From assembly GCA_050084985.1 (NCBI GenBank), contig JBITNC010000001.1, positions 154,318,001 through 154,382,000 of the forward strand: DNA of 64,000 nucleotides, given 5' to 3'. A program made the translations under genes and the position numbers. This document shows positions 25,661 through 37,123 of the stretch, piece after piece. Numbering within the stretch: the first letter of the stretch is position 1; each line of letters begins with the position of its first letter. The notes under the pieces were generated by a model. The model was not told the DNA's origin. It made no database searches and worked only from the letters and a program-made list of their open reading frames with translations. This DNA is from Nageia nagi (lineage: Eukaryota; Pinophyta).

Positions 25661-26903
25661 ATGCAATTGATTGGAGAGGAATCTTTCTCATCCTCCATGT
25701 AGATAAATTTATTTTAAAAAATTACATAAGTGAAAACCTAAAGGCACCTATGGATAGAATATATTTTGAAAAACCAAGAAATTAGAGGAATTCTTCCATT
25801 AAAAAAAAGCTTGTTACCTAAATGTTTGATGTAGGAGAATTAAAGGCTTATGGGAAATCCTGCATCCACCATAAATTGAATATGATAATTTTTTTATTGA
25901 ATAATTTATCAATAAGTTGATTGAAATCATTTTTATATAGCCCCCATTTTTTTCCACTTATAGAACTCCATGTTAATAGATATTTTCAATAGCTGGCAAT
26001 TTCTTATAGTTCTCTAGCCAAACTAGCTTATGAATGAATTGATTTTACCCTATTCATATTTTCTTGCAACCACTTATAATTCATTATGATAATCACTCCA
26101 ATAACTTGCAATGTATCTTACTTGCATTCATTCATAATTGTATGCAATCATTCGAGACTCACTAGTTTAAATTTTTTTCTAGAGGACTCTATTCAATGTC
26201 TCCTACAAATCTCCATAACGATGACTTCTCCATTGTGTCATATTCAAATCTTCTTATAACACCATTTTTGCTTACCTCTCTCATTTTTTTCTATATAATG
26301 AATCATTTTTGAAGGGATGAACAAATTATACAATATTTACTTTTTCTATCATTTTATATTCATTATCTATCTAATTTGAGCATTATTATAGGTCCACATC
26401 ATTTTTACCACTTGTATAATCTCCATGGTCCAAATATATGGGGATATGTATCATATTAAGTCAAGGGAGGGAATGAAACAATAGTGGACAAAAATTGTAA
26501 TGATCTAACATGTATGAAAACTCAATTGAGTACAATAAGTAGGGGATGATGTAATGGATAAAATAATCCATGTTAGCATTAATAGGAAAAATTTATTAAT
26601 GAAACATATATCAAGTTATACCCCCACATACCTCAATTATGAGGATTTGTTCACTCTAACTAACTAGTAACATGTCATAGCTACTTGAACTAATTCCAAA
26701 GAGATTTTGTGTCACATCACATATACCTAAAAATCATCTCATCATAGTCTACATGTTCTCATCCTTCAATTCAACCTTCATGGATGAACTCTACTGCATG
26801 CAACCCTACTATTCCAAAACATAATTGATGGTAAAAACCCTATTGCACATGATCCTCATACTCCAAAACATATTCAAGGGAAATAAATTCTACTCTAATA
26901 AAA
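25661..26903 (+). other. Spacer after gypsy F with a possible PPT and LTR start
   Basis: No ORF is credible. At 26541-26546 the purines AGGGGA are followed by TGATGTAATGG (26547), which would suit a polypurine tract plus 3' LTR start. A second purine run, AAGGGAGGGAATGA, lies near 26463. No matching 5' LTR is recognisable, so the end of element F remains uncertain. Confidence 0.3.
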
Positions 26904-29330
26904 ATGTCTCGCATAAAACATTATGAACCAGTGTTCAGAATCGAACTCATTTCTAACCAAGTAGTAACATATATCTTCAGACATGAGAAATGGCTAGGGT
27001 ACTATGAAAATTTATGTGGTTATTATGGGTTTATCACCAAGGAATTTGTTCAAGGATGGCATGAGGGAATTGTCTACATTTGTGGCTTGGATATTTTAAT
27101 AAATTCTAATGAAATATCTAGAGTCATTGATATTCAAGAGATATGGAAGCAATGTTGTAGAAATGTAATGAAAGTAGAGATAAAAAAAAATCTTCTCCCA
27201 TCAAGGAGAAGAGTTAATGATAAATCCAATAATTAGGGTAAATAGAGTCCATATTCCACCTCCATGGTCTAATATAGCCTACTTTATGAAAATGTACATT
27301 ACTTATGAGGGGTGCTTCACCATCATTCATGGCACTCACTTAAAATTGTTAGCACACCTTCAACACCATCAAAGACTAGAGTATCAAGTGAACATCCCAT
27401 TTTTTATGTCCAAATCATTAGAATAGATTTCTGGTAACTTCAAGATTGATTGAAATTTGACTACACTCAATCACTAGGGCTAGTAAATATTATAATCATG
27501 GATTCCCTAGATAGACTACCAACATTAAGAAATTTCTCTTGGTCCAAATTTTGTATTGGGGGAAGATAGATTATGAATGTAAATAATGAGGAAGTAATAT
27601 AAGATAAACCCTTAAGGAGGAAGAATTGTAGGTCTAAAATTAAAAATTAGAAGACAAACTAGAATCTTCAAGGAGAAAATTATCTAATAAGATGAGACCA
27701 TAAAAAAAAATAACAAATGAAATTTTTAAATTTCTCTCCTCTAGTCTATGAAGGAGAAGCCATAATACAACAAGAAGCTAAAGGATAATGTAGCATCCAT
27801 AAAATCCCAACTAAAATTGGTACATATATAATTTATAGAAATAGAAGCCCCCTCTGACACCCTAGAGGACTTGTTGCAAGCACACATGTAATTGTAAGAT
27901 AAAAGTGCAGGGTTATAAGTAGAGGATGGTGAAATGCATATGAACCCTGAGATAGATTAAAATGAAAGGGAGAAAATTCTAGTGGATATAGAGGAAGAAA
28001 TGAAACCATTAGAATTTTAGGTAAGGAATCATTTTGAGGATATCTTAACCATCTTACTGACATTTTAGGAAATGAGAGGGATGAAGAATAAGTAATCAAG
28101 AAACATGTAATGACAAAATATGAAGATGTCATATACCCTCTTGAAGAAGTCCTTGAAGATATCAAATGACTACCACCTCCATTTTATCTTAAGGTATGAA
28201 TAGTTCTAATCACCCATGTCATTGCATAATTCCTTATAATAGTTTGTAGCTAAGAATATCTCTTCAATAGGATGCATGATAAAAAAAGTTTTCTATCTAA
28301 TAAAGGTAAGAAATCAAGGGAGGAACTATGCTAGAGTAGAGAAATGTTTTTCTCTAATATGGAGGAAATGGATTTGATGAGGTAGGAATTGGGCTATTCA
28401 AAATAAATATTAAGAAGTTACAACAACTAATTTCTTATGTAAGAAGTTGTATACCCCCTCCTCATGTATATGCATTGATGTTAAAAGAATGATTTTATTT
28501 ATTTCAAATACTAAAACTATTTGTTGGGAAAAAATGCAGAGTTAGCACCATATATGACTTCCAAGCTATATACTATGAAAGCTCTACTACCCAACAAGAC
28601 CTCATGTTAGAATTATTTTTGCATAATTACCTCCTTCCTACATAAATTGAATATATTCCTAAGCCTTGGGCTGGTGATGTGCAAATTAGAGCCTTTCGAT
28701 CTACATTAAGGATATAAGCCATTTGGAATAGAAATTCCATGAAACTTGAGGAAAAAGAGAAGATAAAGGGTCCCATATTGAGAGGAGAGTACCCATATCT
28801 TGAGTTGATCATATATGACCTTAAATAATGGATGAGTGGTAACTAATGCAAGAAAAAAATTTAGGAGATCGAGGTAGAGGTTCTTGATAAGATTCAAACT
28901 CTATTTGATGTATATGTAGGGGATGCCTAGACAAGTGTATTGGATAAATTTTATTTCCTACCTTCGATATTGAAGAAAAGAGAACCTATTTCATGACCAA
29001 ATTTTGAAAGGAAAATTATGAGATTCCCCTAGTATAAAATAAAATTAGAGGATAAAGATGAGCTTGAATGGGCTGGGGTTAGATATCATAAGATGTATTT
29101 ATCAACTCCAGTACCTCATTCCATTCATATGGTATTTATAACTCATGCAAATATCAAATAAAAATGGTTGAATACAACCATTATTAATGGTTACTATAAG
29201 AATATGGTCAGACCAAATGCAAGACCTTTTGATTTTAGCAAGCAAGTTGAGCAACAACACTACAGTATTGCATGAGGATGTGCAATCTCTTAAATATAGG
29301 AGATGATGAGTCATATAAATACATAAATTT
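26904..29330 (+). pseudogene. Decayed ORF1-like gene of a retroelement, function unknown
   Basis: The best part is open at 26904-27236 (110 codons, MSRIKHYEPVFRIEL...), with FVQGWHEGIVYICGLDI in its middle. It is followed in the next frame at 27217-27426 by RVHIPPPWSNIAYFMK and GTHLKLLAHLQHHQRL. Further scraps continue to about 29330, including PNARPFDFSKQVEQ near 29215. The G-W-x-E-G-x-V-x-I-x-G-x-x-I pattern recalls the poorly characterised accessory ORFs carried by Athila/Tat-type plant elements. I cannot name a function. It lies downstream of gypsy F in the same orientation and may be part of it or of a neighbour. Confidence 0.45.
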
Positions 29331-30189
29331 TAGACTATTTTGATGGACTTTAATTTATTTTTTAAGTACACAAAGACTTTTATGACCCATGTTTTGATAT
29401 AAATATTAATTATCATATTTGGTTTGGTAATTGAATGTATTTTAATACGAAATTGTATATTTTATATTTTTGGAGCATAATTTGATGCAGGGAAATAATT
29501 AAGTGTTGAGATACTTAGACACACTTGTAATGGTTTGTAATGAGAGTTATACTTATGATGGATAGAGAAACTCATTTATGAATAAAGTAACATGATTACC
29601 ATAAATTATAACATAGAATTAGAGGATGAAGATGAGCTTGAATGGTTTGGGGTTAGATATCATAAGATGCATTTATCGACTCTAGTACCTCATTCCATTT
29701 AGATGGTAGTTATAACTCATGTAAATATCAAAGAAATATCATTGAATACAACCGTTTTTAATGGTTACTATAAAACTATGGTTAGACTAGATGTAAGACC
29801 TTTTGATTTTAGCAAGCAAGTTGAGCAATAACACTATAGTATTGCATGATGACATGCAATTTCTTAAATTTAGGAGATGATGAGTCATAGAAATACATAA
29901 GTTTTAGACTATTTTAATGGAAATTTTTTTTTTTAAGTACATAAAGACTCTTATGAACCATGTCTTGATATAAACATTAATCCTCATCTATGGTTTGGTA
30001 ATTGAATGTATTTTAATATGAAATTGTATATTTTGTATTTTTGGAGTATAATTTGATGCAGGGAAATAATTAAATGTTGAGATACTTAGACACACTTGCA
30101 ATGGTTTGTAATGAGAGTTATACCTATTATGGATGGTGCAATTCATAAATGAATAAATTAATGTGATTACCATAGGGTATAATGTGGTC
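29041..30189 (+). repeat. Tandem duplication, about 574 bp x 2
   Basis: Unit 1 (29041-29614) and unit 2 (29615-30189) share long colinear similarity. Anchor words GATGAGCTTGAATGG at 29057 and 29631 give an offset of 574, and GATGCAGGGAAATAATT at 29484 and 30055 gives 571. The first part of each unit contains the ORF1-like scrap PFDFSKQVEQ, so the duplication copied the end of that gene plus about 300 bases downstream. Confidence 0.9.
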
Positions 30190-30198
30190 TATGTTTTT

Positions 30199-30220
30199 AA
30201 AAAGGAGATATGTTTGTAAT
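30199..30220 (+). promoter_or_regulatory. Possible polypurine tract and LTR start
   Basis: AAAAAGGAGATA is directly followed by TGTTTGTAAT at 30211, and the next bases (GACC) resemble the TGTAATGACC start at 8203. This is the right composition for PPT plus LTR downstream of the ORF1-like gene. There is no partner LTR to confirm it. Confidence 0.3.
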
Positions 30221-31179
30221 GACCTATAGGTGGACTCTCATCCACCTCAAACCATTATTATGTCACAAGTTACTACTTCATTCTCAATTGTTAGTTATGT
30301 GTTTACTTGTGTAACCAATTTTATTTTACAATGATACTTTAGCTAATCATGTGGAGATATATGCATCAGTTAGAATCTAAGATTATTATATGAAGATAGC
30401 TATCCACCAAACCATGAAGAGTTAGTGAAGATAATATTATAGAAATGGCCAAGATAATCAATTATATTTTTTGGATAAAGGAATCAAATGTTCTTATTCC
30501 TAATTTGTAATTATTTTACATTCTCATTATTTTTGTAGGTTTTGTTCAGTAGTGGTATAATTGTAAGACTCTAAATATCAATAGGATGATAAATGATAAG
30601 AAATAAGTGTGGTATTGTTTGTTTTTGAGGATAAATATGTGTATGTATGAAGAACATGGTGGTATGTAATCCCTACTTTTAATATAATACCAAGCATATT
30701 TTCTTTCTATCATTGAGTAACATGTAATATACATCCAACTTTGGTTAAGAAATGGATTCACTTACATGCTAGTTTTTATTAGATCTTGTAGATGTAAATA
30801 CTAGAATTGAATATTTAGTAACTTGTATACATTATTTTGAGGTATGCAATGTTGACTGTATACCATAGAAACCTTTCCAAGGACTTAGTAAAATCTTAAA
30901 CACAAGTAAAATAAGCAATGCTAGGTGATGATGTTAGCAAGGGTGATAATCAAAGTAGACATGAGGTAGAAGAGTTTAAAATACATTGAGTCCAAGAGTA
31001 CCCAAACAGTTACACCAACATCCAATGGGAGAAGTACTAGTAGAAAATACATGATGAAATAATAGCTTTTAAGATGTGATAAGGTGTTGATATAAGGTCC
31101 TAATGAACAATTTGAGTTCATCAAAAATAAACAATGGTGCTAGTAAAGAAAACAACAAAAGATTTTAGAGCTTTCATAA
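30221..31179. other. Unassigned AT-rich sequence
   Basis: No credible ORF or named repeat is visible. It could be the body of an LTR starting at 30211. Confidence 0.4.
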
Positions 31180-31605
31180 GTTATGTCACCTAGACTAAGA
31201 GAGTAAAATTTGAACTAATCCCAAGGGTCCAATGTCAATGATATTAATAATCTTAAGTTTAGGTAACATGGAGGACTTACAACTTGGAATTTGAAAAGTT
31301 ATGAGAATGCCCAGACTATTAGTCAATTAAAGAAATAATGTTACCAACATTGGAATAGTCGACTTTACATTAATTATAAGAGGAAGAAGTTGATGATATT
31401 AATAATAGGAAGTTGGAAACCTAATAAAGATTTAGACCTTAAGTTTAAATATGAGAAGAGTGTGCATGAGTCTAGATAACTATTGAATAAAAGTAACGAT
31501 ATTAAGGAGGTTAGAATAACAAGTTTTAAACTAATTCTATGAGGAAGAGGTTGATGTTATCAATAACTAGGAACTTAAATCTAAGATAAAAGCTAGAGTT
31601 TATCC
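31180..31605 (+). repeat. Degenerate tandem repeat, three units of about 155-160 bp
   Basis: Three diverged units share the block T-x-ATTAATAAT preceded by an AGGAAGA-rich word. The anchor positions are 31240, 31395 and 31555. The array ends directly at the 5' LTR of gypsy C and is not present next to its 3' LTR. Confidence 0.65.
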
Positions 31606-31610
31606 ATAAT

Positions 31611-32314
31611 TGATCCAAATTAGATCATATTAGGTTGAAATTTGTAGGAGTAGTACTCTTTCTAGAGGTATTTATGCTTGGAGCTTTGCTAAAAACTAAA
31701 ATCTAGAGGTGATTGGTGAAAAAAACTATGTTGTTAACAATTTGCATCTACTATTTTTAGGTATTTAATGGTGTGTATCTTGATGAGTCAAGAGTGGAAG
31801 TTGAAGGGGCATTGATGATTCAGATAGTTGAGTGGTTTAGGATCATCGAACAGTGTCTTAGAGGTGTTTTTAGTCCTATTTGAAGACTGTTACTCTTTTG
31901 ATTTATCAATAAAGTTTTAAAGAGTTTTAGGATTTTGGGATTGTAATGGTTTGAAGGCCAAGAGTCATTCCAAAGACAAATTAGTTTTGAAGTTGTTTTC
32001 TTGATATAGGAGATTATAGTAGTGTTGTAGGAGATGATATTACCATAATTATGATGGTATTTCTCTATATGCATGTAATATTGTAATGTCCATAGATAAT
32101 GAGAAGAGAAGGCTCTAATTTCATGTTGGATTAGCCCACATTGGGTGAACTATGGTAAATCATTATGTTGATCTTGTTGTATGATTTGAGATTATTGATT
32201 TATAATTTTACATTATGCAATTTTGAATTTATCTACAATTTGATGGATCTCATAATGGTGAATTTTTTTTGGTTCGAATCTATAAGTGAGGATATGAGTA
32301 TGCTATAAGCATAT
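31611..32314 (+). repeat. 5' LTR of gypsy element C
   Basis: About 0.7 kb matches 37124-37831 from TGATCCAAATTAG to GCTATAAGCATA. Shared internal words include TATGCTTGGAGCTT, AGAGTCATTCCA, GATGGTATTTCTCTATAT and CACATTGGGTGAAC. Substitutions are frequent, so insertion is old. A canonical Met-tRNA PBS is not recognisable after the LTR; GGTGATTATGG at 32315 is the only candidate. Confidence 0.85.
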
Positions 32315-33134
32315 GGTGATTATGGATCATGTGCTAGTAGAGCTTATGTGCATAAAATTTGAGATCTAAATTTTAGAGATTTCAAGCTACCAATAGTATG
32401 CTTGTTGATGTTCAGGAGGAGATCTCAAAGACCAAAATCTATTCCAGAAGATCCTGAGATTGGTCAAAGGTGTAGAGTGACTGAAATGGATGATTTGGAG
32501 GAGCAACAATATTTTGTTCATACCATGATAGGTGTCAATTTTGAAAGGAGATTTTCAAAAATGGAGAATCATTTGGATCATTTGGTTGAGTTGTTAGCTA
32601 TTAGAGCAAATGTAAATGTCAATAAAAGGTAACAAAATGGAAATGGAGGACCTAATTCATCATATTCATCAAATTGAGTTCCATTCAAGGTGGAGGCTAA
32701 AGTGGACATTCCTACTTTTGTTGGATAGGTTGATGCAAAAAAGTTGAACAATTGGTTGAAATAATTGGAGGTTTATTTCCAAATTCATAGTGTTGTAAAT
32801 GATGTTGATAAAAATCAAGGATCATTTTAGCCATGAACCTTCCTTAATAAGTAAATTTTAGAAATTCTAAAAATGTAAAATGATGATTTTTTAGGTTATA
32901 ATAGTACCCATGTCACCAAAAAATTTCTTATTATTTTTTTCCAAGCTGGGTCACTAGGAAAAATTTAAATTTTAAATTAAATTTTTATTAAATCACCAAT
33001 ATTTTGAAATAATAAATAGTTGACTTTACCTTTAAATTATAAACTATTATTTATATTTTGATTAAATCAACTCATATAAATACCTTACTCTAAATAATAA
33101 ATTTGATACATCCATTGTTATTTTCTCTTAGATC

Positions 33135-33622
33135 TCATTTGAGTGAGTGTATCAACAAAGCATATTTTAAAGATGGTAGTATTCCATCTTTGGACTGTAC
33201 CATGTTATCTTGAAATGATGGGATTATGCCTTCAAATGGTGGTATTATACATTCAAATGATGGCATTATGCCTTTTAATGGTAGCATTCTACCTTCAAAT
33301 GTTAGCATTCTACCTTCAAATAGTAGCATTCTACTTCGAATGGTAGCAGGCTACTATCGCATGGTAGCAAACTAGTACCACTTGATGGCATCCTACTACC
33401 ACTCAATGGTATCCTACTATTATTTAATGGAATCTTGCTACCATCCAGTGGCATTTTGCCTTCAAATGGTAGTAAGCTACTACCACATAATAGCAGACTT
33501 GTACCACTTAATGGCATCTTGCTATCACCTAATGGCATCCTACTAGTATCTGGTGGCATCCTGCTACCATCTAGTGGTATTATGCTGCCTACTATTTTTG
33601 CTTGATAGCATACTTCTACCAC
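33135..33622 (-). other. Heptapeptide-repeat reading frame across the 21-bp array
   Basis: On the minus strand 33622-33302 is open for 106 codons and reads as seven-residue repeats such as PLDGSKI, PLNNSRI and PLSGSRM. A second open stretch at 33329-33135 continues the heptads in another frame (MLPLKGI, MPSFECI) after a 20-base unit shifts the phase. A 21-base repeat makes such frames almost automatic, and there is no promoter or conserved start, so I do not call it a gene. Confidence 0.3.
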
Positions 33623-33745
33623 CTAATAGAATACCATTACCTCTTGGTAGCATATCACTATTTCCCAGTAGTAGATTGCTATCACTTGATAATAGACTTC
33701 TACCACTTGGTAATAGATTTTCTGCTACTATTTGGTATGATGCAC
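33174..33745. repeat. Tandem array of a ~21-bp repeat
   Basis: About 27 degenerate units of roughly 21 bases follow the pattern ATGGTAGCATTCTACCTTCAA, with drift in the second half of the array toward TGGCATCCTACTACCA. Each unit pairs GGTAGCA with a nearby TGCTACC or TCTACC word, giving dyad symmetry. Units of 20 or 22 bases cause occasional phase changes. A smaller block of the same repeat is at 34121-34206. Confidence 0.88.
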
Positions 33746-34120
33746 CTTGATAGAGCCATGACTTTTGATCATGATGTATGTTTTTCTTAAAATTTGAAAT
33801 GTGGTTTCATATGCATATTCTACATCTGGCTAAATTAAGTTACACTAGATCCTCCAAAAATTATATTTTTGGGACCTAAATCCTCCATCTAGCATCCCAA
33901 AATTAGCTTATACTTTATGTTCTCAATATTTTTATGCTTTTTTGTATGTTAGAACTTTAATATATATATTTTTTATATTAATTTGAGTCTTGATATTTTA
34001 AATTAAGGCTAATTATTGTAAGAGGGATATGTATGCCAATTTTGGGTGCAATTTGACTCTTTTATTTTTATTTATTTTTAGAAAAAGATGATTTTAGGGT
34101 TACTTTAGGGTTTCATTACT

Positions 34121-34206
34121 GTTTGCTATCGCCTGATAGCAAACTACTATCATTTGGTAGCATACTACTTCTGCTCAATATCAAACTACTTCTTGATAGT
34201 AGACTA
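34121..34206. repeat. Second, short block of the 21-bp repeat
   Basis: Words TTTGCTATCGCCTGATAGCA, TTTGGTAGCATACTA and TTGATAGTAGAC match the units of the main array 375 bases upstream. Both blocks lie inside the TIR insertion. Confidence 0.7.
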
Positions 34207-34770
34207 TAATGAAACTCTTTAAATTCACCAAAAAAAATCTATATGATTTTTTTAACTTCAAATTCACCTTTGTAATTTTTATAGTTTTTTTAAAATTATC
34301 TTACCTACTAATCTCATTAACCATAAAATTTCCAAGTTAATTTTTAAAAAGGGATCTTAAAATGATCATTGATAAAAACTCTTTTGATAGATTAAAGATA
34401 GGTGGACATGCTTTAGTTTGGTAGGAAAGCCATGTAGAAACTCTTAGTCATGAACACTTACTAGAAGTATCTTCTTAGGTGGAATTTAAGAACTTGTTAA
34501 GAGATTAATTTTATCCATTGGGACATCACAATAAGCAATTGATGAAATGGAAATTCTTTAGACAACAGAGAGGGTAAACAGTTCAAGACTACACTACAAA
34601 ATTTAAGAAACAAGATACTTTTCTTAGGGTTTCACTAAAAGATCTTCAAACTTAAATGAAGTACATTAGAGGTTTACATAGTCATTTGCAAAAGACTATC
34701 ATGTTATTTAATCCTACTAATCTTGATTAAGTGTGTGTGTAAGTGCAATAGTTAGAGGAGGATGGTAATA

Positions 34771-35470
34771 TAAGGAGAAAAGTGATGAATCCAAGAAGCC
34801 TTCTAATTCAAATGGAGGACAAGATAAACATAAATCTCAAGATAAATGAAAACATAAGCAAGAAACTAAGACCAAAAATATTTCAAAGAAAGAAGGTGAT
34901 AATGGATATTTTAGTCATGAAGTATTTAGGCCATGTTATTGGTCATGGAAGACATAATATATATCCTAGTAAAGTAAGTGTTGTACTAGATTGGCCAAAG
35001 CCATGTAATGTAACTAAAGTATGGAGTTTCTTAGGTGTTTTCGAATATTAGAGAAAGTTTATTATTAATTTTTCTCATATTGCTTCACTTTACTTGATGT
35101 AACCATAAAGAGGCAATTTTTCTAATGGGGAAAGCAACAATAAACACATTTTGACACCTTGAAGTAAAATATTGTTAGTGCACCAGTGCTTCCACTTCCT
35201 AATTTTTAGAATCCATTTGAAGTGTATATTGATGCAAGTGACTATGCCATGGTGGTCATTTTGTTACAAGAAGGTAAACTAATTTGCTATCATTCCAAAA
35301 AATTTAGTGGGTCCATTTTGAATTATCCTACTTTTGATAAGGAAATGTATGCATTGGTTCAAGCTATTAAAAAGTGGAAACATTACTTAATGGGGAAAAA
35401 ACAATCATTCATAGTGATCATCAACCTTACAAACTCAATCAAAATTACAACAAACTAAACACTATAGATG
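34771..35470 (+). pseudogene. Gypsy element C: fused gag end, RT C-terminal end and RNase H
   Basis: The open stretch 34782-35051 reads through a basic gag-tail region and then abruptly into YLGHVIGHGRHNIYPSKVS and SFLGVFEY, which is the RT connection region. Protease and the RT catalytic core are therefore deleted. RNase H follows at 35222-35458, with VYIDASDYAM (first catalytic Asp), CYHSKKFSG and DKEMYALVQAIKKW (catalytic Glu). Stops lie between the two open parts. A deletion of about 1.5-2 kb is inferred from the usual gypsy layout. Confidence 0.8.
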
Positions 35471-37123
35471 GATGGATGTTTTGTAACAATTTCATCTAGT
35501 GATCAAATATAAGAAAGGAACATAGACTAAGGTTGCTGACATGCTTTCTAGACCACTTATTCTTGCAAATTCCATGTCATTGATAGCATGCAAACAAGGG
35601 CCAATGAGTTCCATCTCAATGCTGAAATCTCTTCCTTTCCTTTTTGAATCATTTTCAAAGTCATATATGTAGGATCCTAACTTCAAAAAGGTGTATGAGT
35701 AGTTGTCTTCATATAGGTCCAAGTATGAGGGCTTGAATGATTTTCATTTGCAAAATGGACTTCTTTATTATTTTAATACATTATGTGTACCTGTAGGTAA
35801 AAGGATTGGAATGATTAGATAAGTACATACTTAAAATATTATGGGATATTTTGGGGTTGGAAAGATATTATACAATTTGCAAAGGTATGTATATTGGCCA
35901 AAGATGCAAGATCAAGTTACCAAGTAAATAAGTAGGAGTTCTTTATGTTGTACTAGTAAGTGAAGTAATAGGAAATTAAGTTCTTATCAGCCACTACCAT
36001 TATATTCACATCCATGGGAGTGTATCTCAATGGATTTTATGAGAGGATTTCCTATGAATAAGAAGGGTCATGACTATTTATTTATTGTTGTGGATGGATT
36101 TAGTAATATATGTGTTTTGATTCCTTGTACGAAGACTATAACAGGATAAGATGTTACAAATTTATTCTTTTCTCATGTTTGGGTTCATTTTGGATTGCCT
36201 ACTTCTATTGTTTCAAATAGAGATAGTAGAGTTTTGAGAAAGTTTTGGACATGTTTATGGGAAAATATGGATACAAGGTTAAAGAGGAGTATTGCCTTTC
36301 ATCCTCAAATGGATGGAAAAACTAAGGTGGTGAATAGGATAGTGGTTCAACTCTTGAGGGTTATTGTAGTAAGCATCCTGATTCTTTGGATGAACATCTT
36401 GAATATATCCGACATTCATACAAGAGGGAAATTCATTCTTCCACATTTTGAGACTTGTTTTAGTTATTTACTACCATCGTATTTTGATTGTGTGTTTGGG
36501 ATGAAAAAGGATGAAGGAGATTCATTTGAGAAAGAGGAAAAGCAAGCTTAAAAGTTTGTTGAAAGGATTATAAAAATTCATTTGAAATTCAAAGAGTAAC
36601 TTAAAATAGCACAAATAAAGTACAATATGAGAGATGAAAAACATAGATTTGACCATAAGTTTCATATGGGGGATTATGTGTGGTTACATCTTAGGAAGGA
36701 GAGGTTACAAGGACCAACCAAGAAGTTGAAACCTATAAGGTATGGACCATTTGAGATTATGGAAAAAGTGAGTGAGAATGCTTTTAGATTGAATCTATTA
36801 GCATATGTGAACATCTATTTAATTGTGAATGTGGAACATTTGAAATTGTATGAGCATCTATGTTGATTGAAGATGAAGTAGGTTTAAAGAAGATTTTGCC
36901 ATCTCTTGATGAGTTACCTCCTAATACTATGGATAAACTCAAGGAGGATTCCATATTGTAAAATAAGGTTCATGCTATAAGAAGAGGTGAGACAAAACTA
37001 TGGTTGGTTGGATTGAAGGGAAAAAAGCCTAATAAAGCCAAGCTGATAGATAAGTCTAGGGTTAGGGAGTTGTATCCTCATCTATGCATTTATGGGACCA
37101 AATACCTTCTCATTACGGAGATG
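35471..37123 (+). pseudogene. Gypsy element C: integrase and C-terminal tail
   Basis: After an eroded zinc-finger region, the core begins near 36020 with SMDFMRGFPMNKKG, keeping the first Asp. At 36195 the reading is PTSIVSNRDSRV, with Asn where the second catalytic Asp belongs. The Glu position reads DGKTKVVNR, where Lys replaces the catalytic Glu. A GPY/F-like C-terminal domain is open at 36627-36866, with GDYVWLHLRKER and RYGPFEIMEKV. A tail like that of element B follows to about 37080 (KVHAIRRG- and VRELYPHL-like words). Two of three catalytic residues are lost, so it is dead even without its stops. Confidence 0.85.

Larger units (their letters stand above)
32815..34368. mobile_element. 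Non-autonomous TIR element with 10-bp target duplication (Mutator-like)
   Basis: The direct repeats TTGATAAAAA at 32805-32814 and 34369-34378 flank the block, and removing it plus one copy restores the gag reading frame. The ends carry a short inverted repeat: GATCATTTTA at 32820-32829 and TAAAATGATC at 34358-34367. A 9-11 bp target duplication is typical of the Mutator superfamily, though these inverted repeats are much shorter than classic ones. There is no transposase. The interior is AT-rich and carries two blocks of a 21-bp repeat. Assignment to Mutator is inference; the insertion itself is well supported. Confidence 0.75.
32402..34770 (+). pseudogene. Gypsy element C: gag, split by an insertion
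   Basis: The N-terminal part is open at 32402-32632 and then frame-broken to 32814. It ends in the phase NDVDKN, which resumes after the inserted block at 34369 as DKNSFDRLKIGGHALVW and continues through FYPLGHHNKQLMKW and VQDYTTKFKKQDT to about 34740. These are Retrotrans_gag core motifs also seen in element B. The 1,554-bp block in between belongs to a separate mobile element. Several TAG and TAA codons break the remaining gag. Confidence 0.8.

Noticed and set aside
26547-26903. 3' LTR of gypsy F
   Set aside because: A purine run followed by TG is suggestive, but no matching 5' LTR exists upstream of 22050. Noted only as a possibility in the spacer entry.
33174-33745. CRISPR-like regular repeats
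   Set aside because: Units are contiguous, degenerate and lack unique spacers. The setting is a plant transposon landscape.
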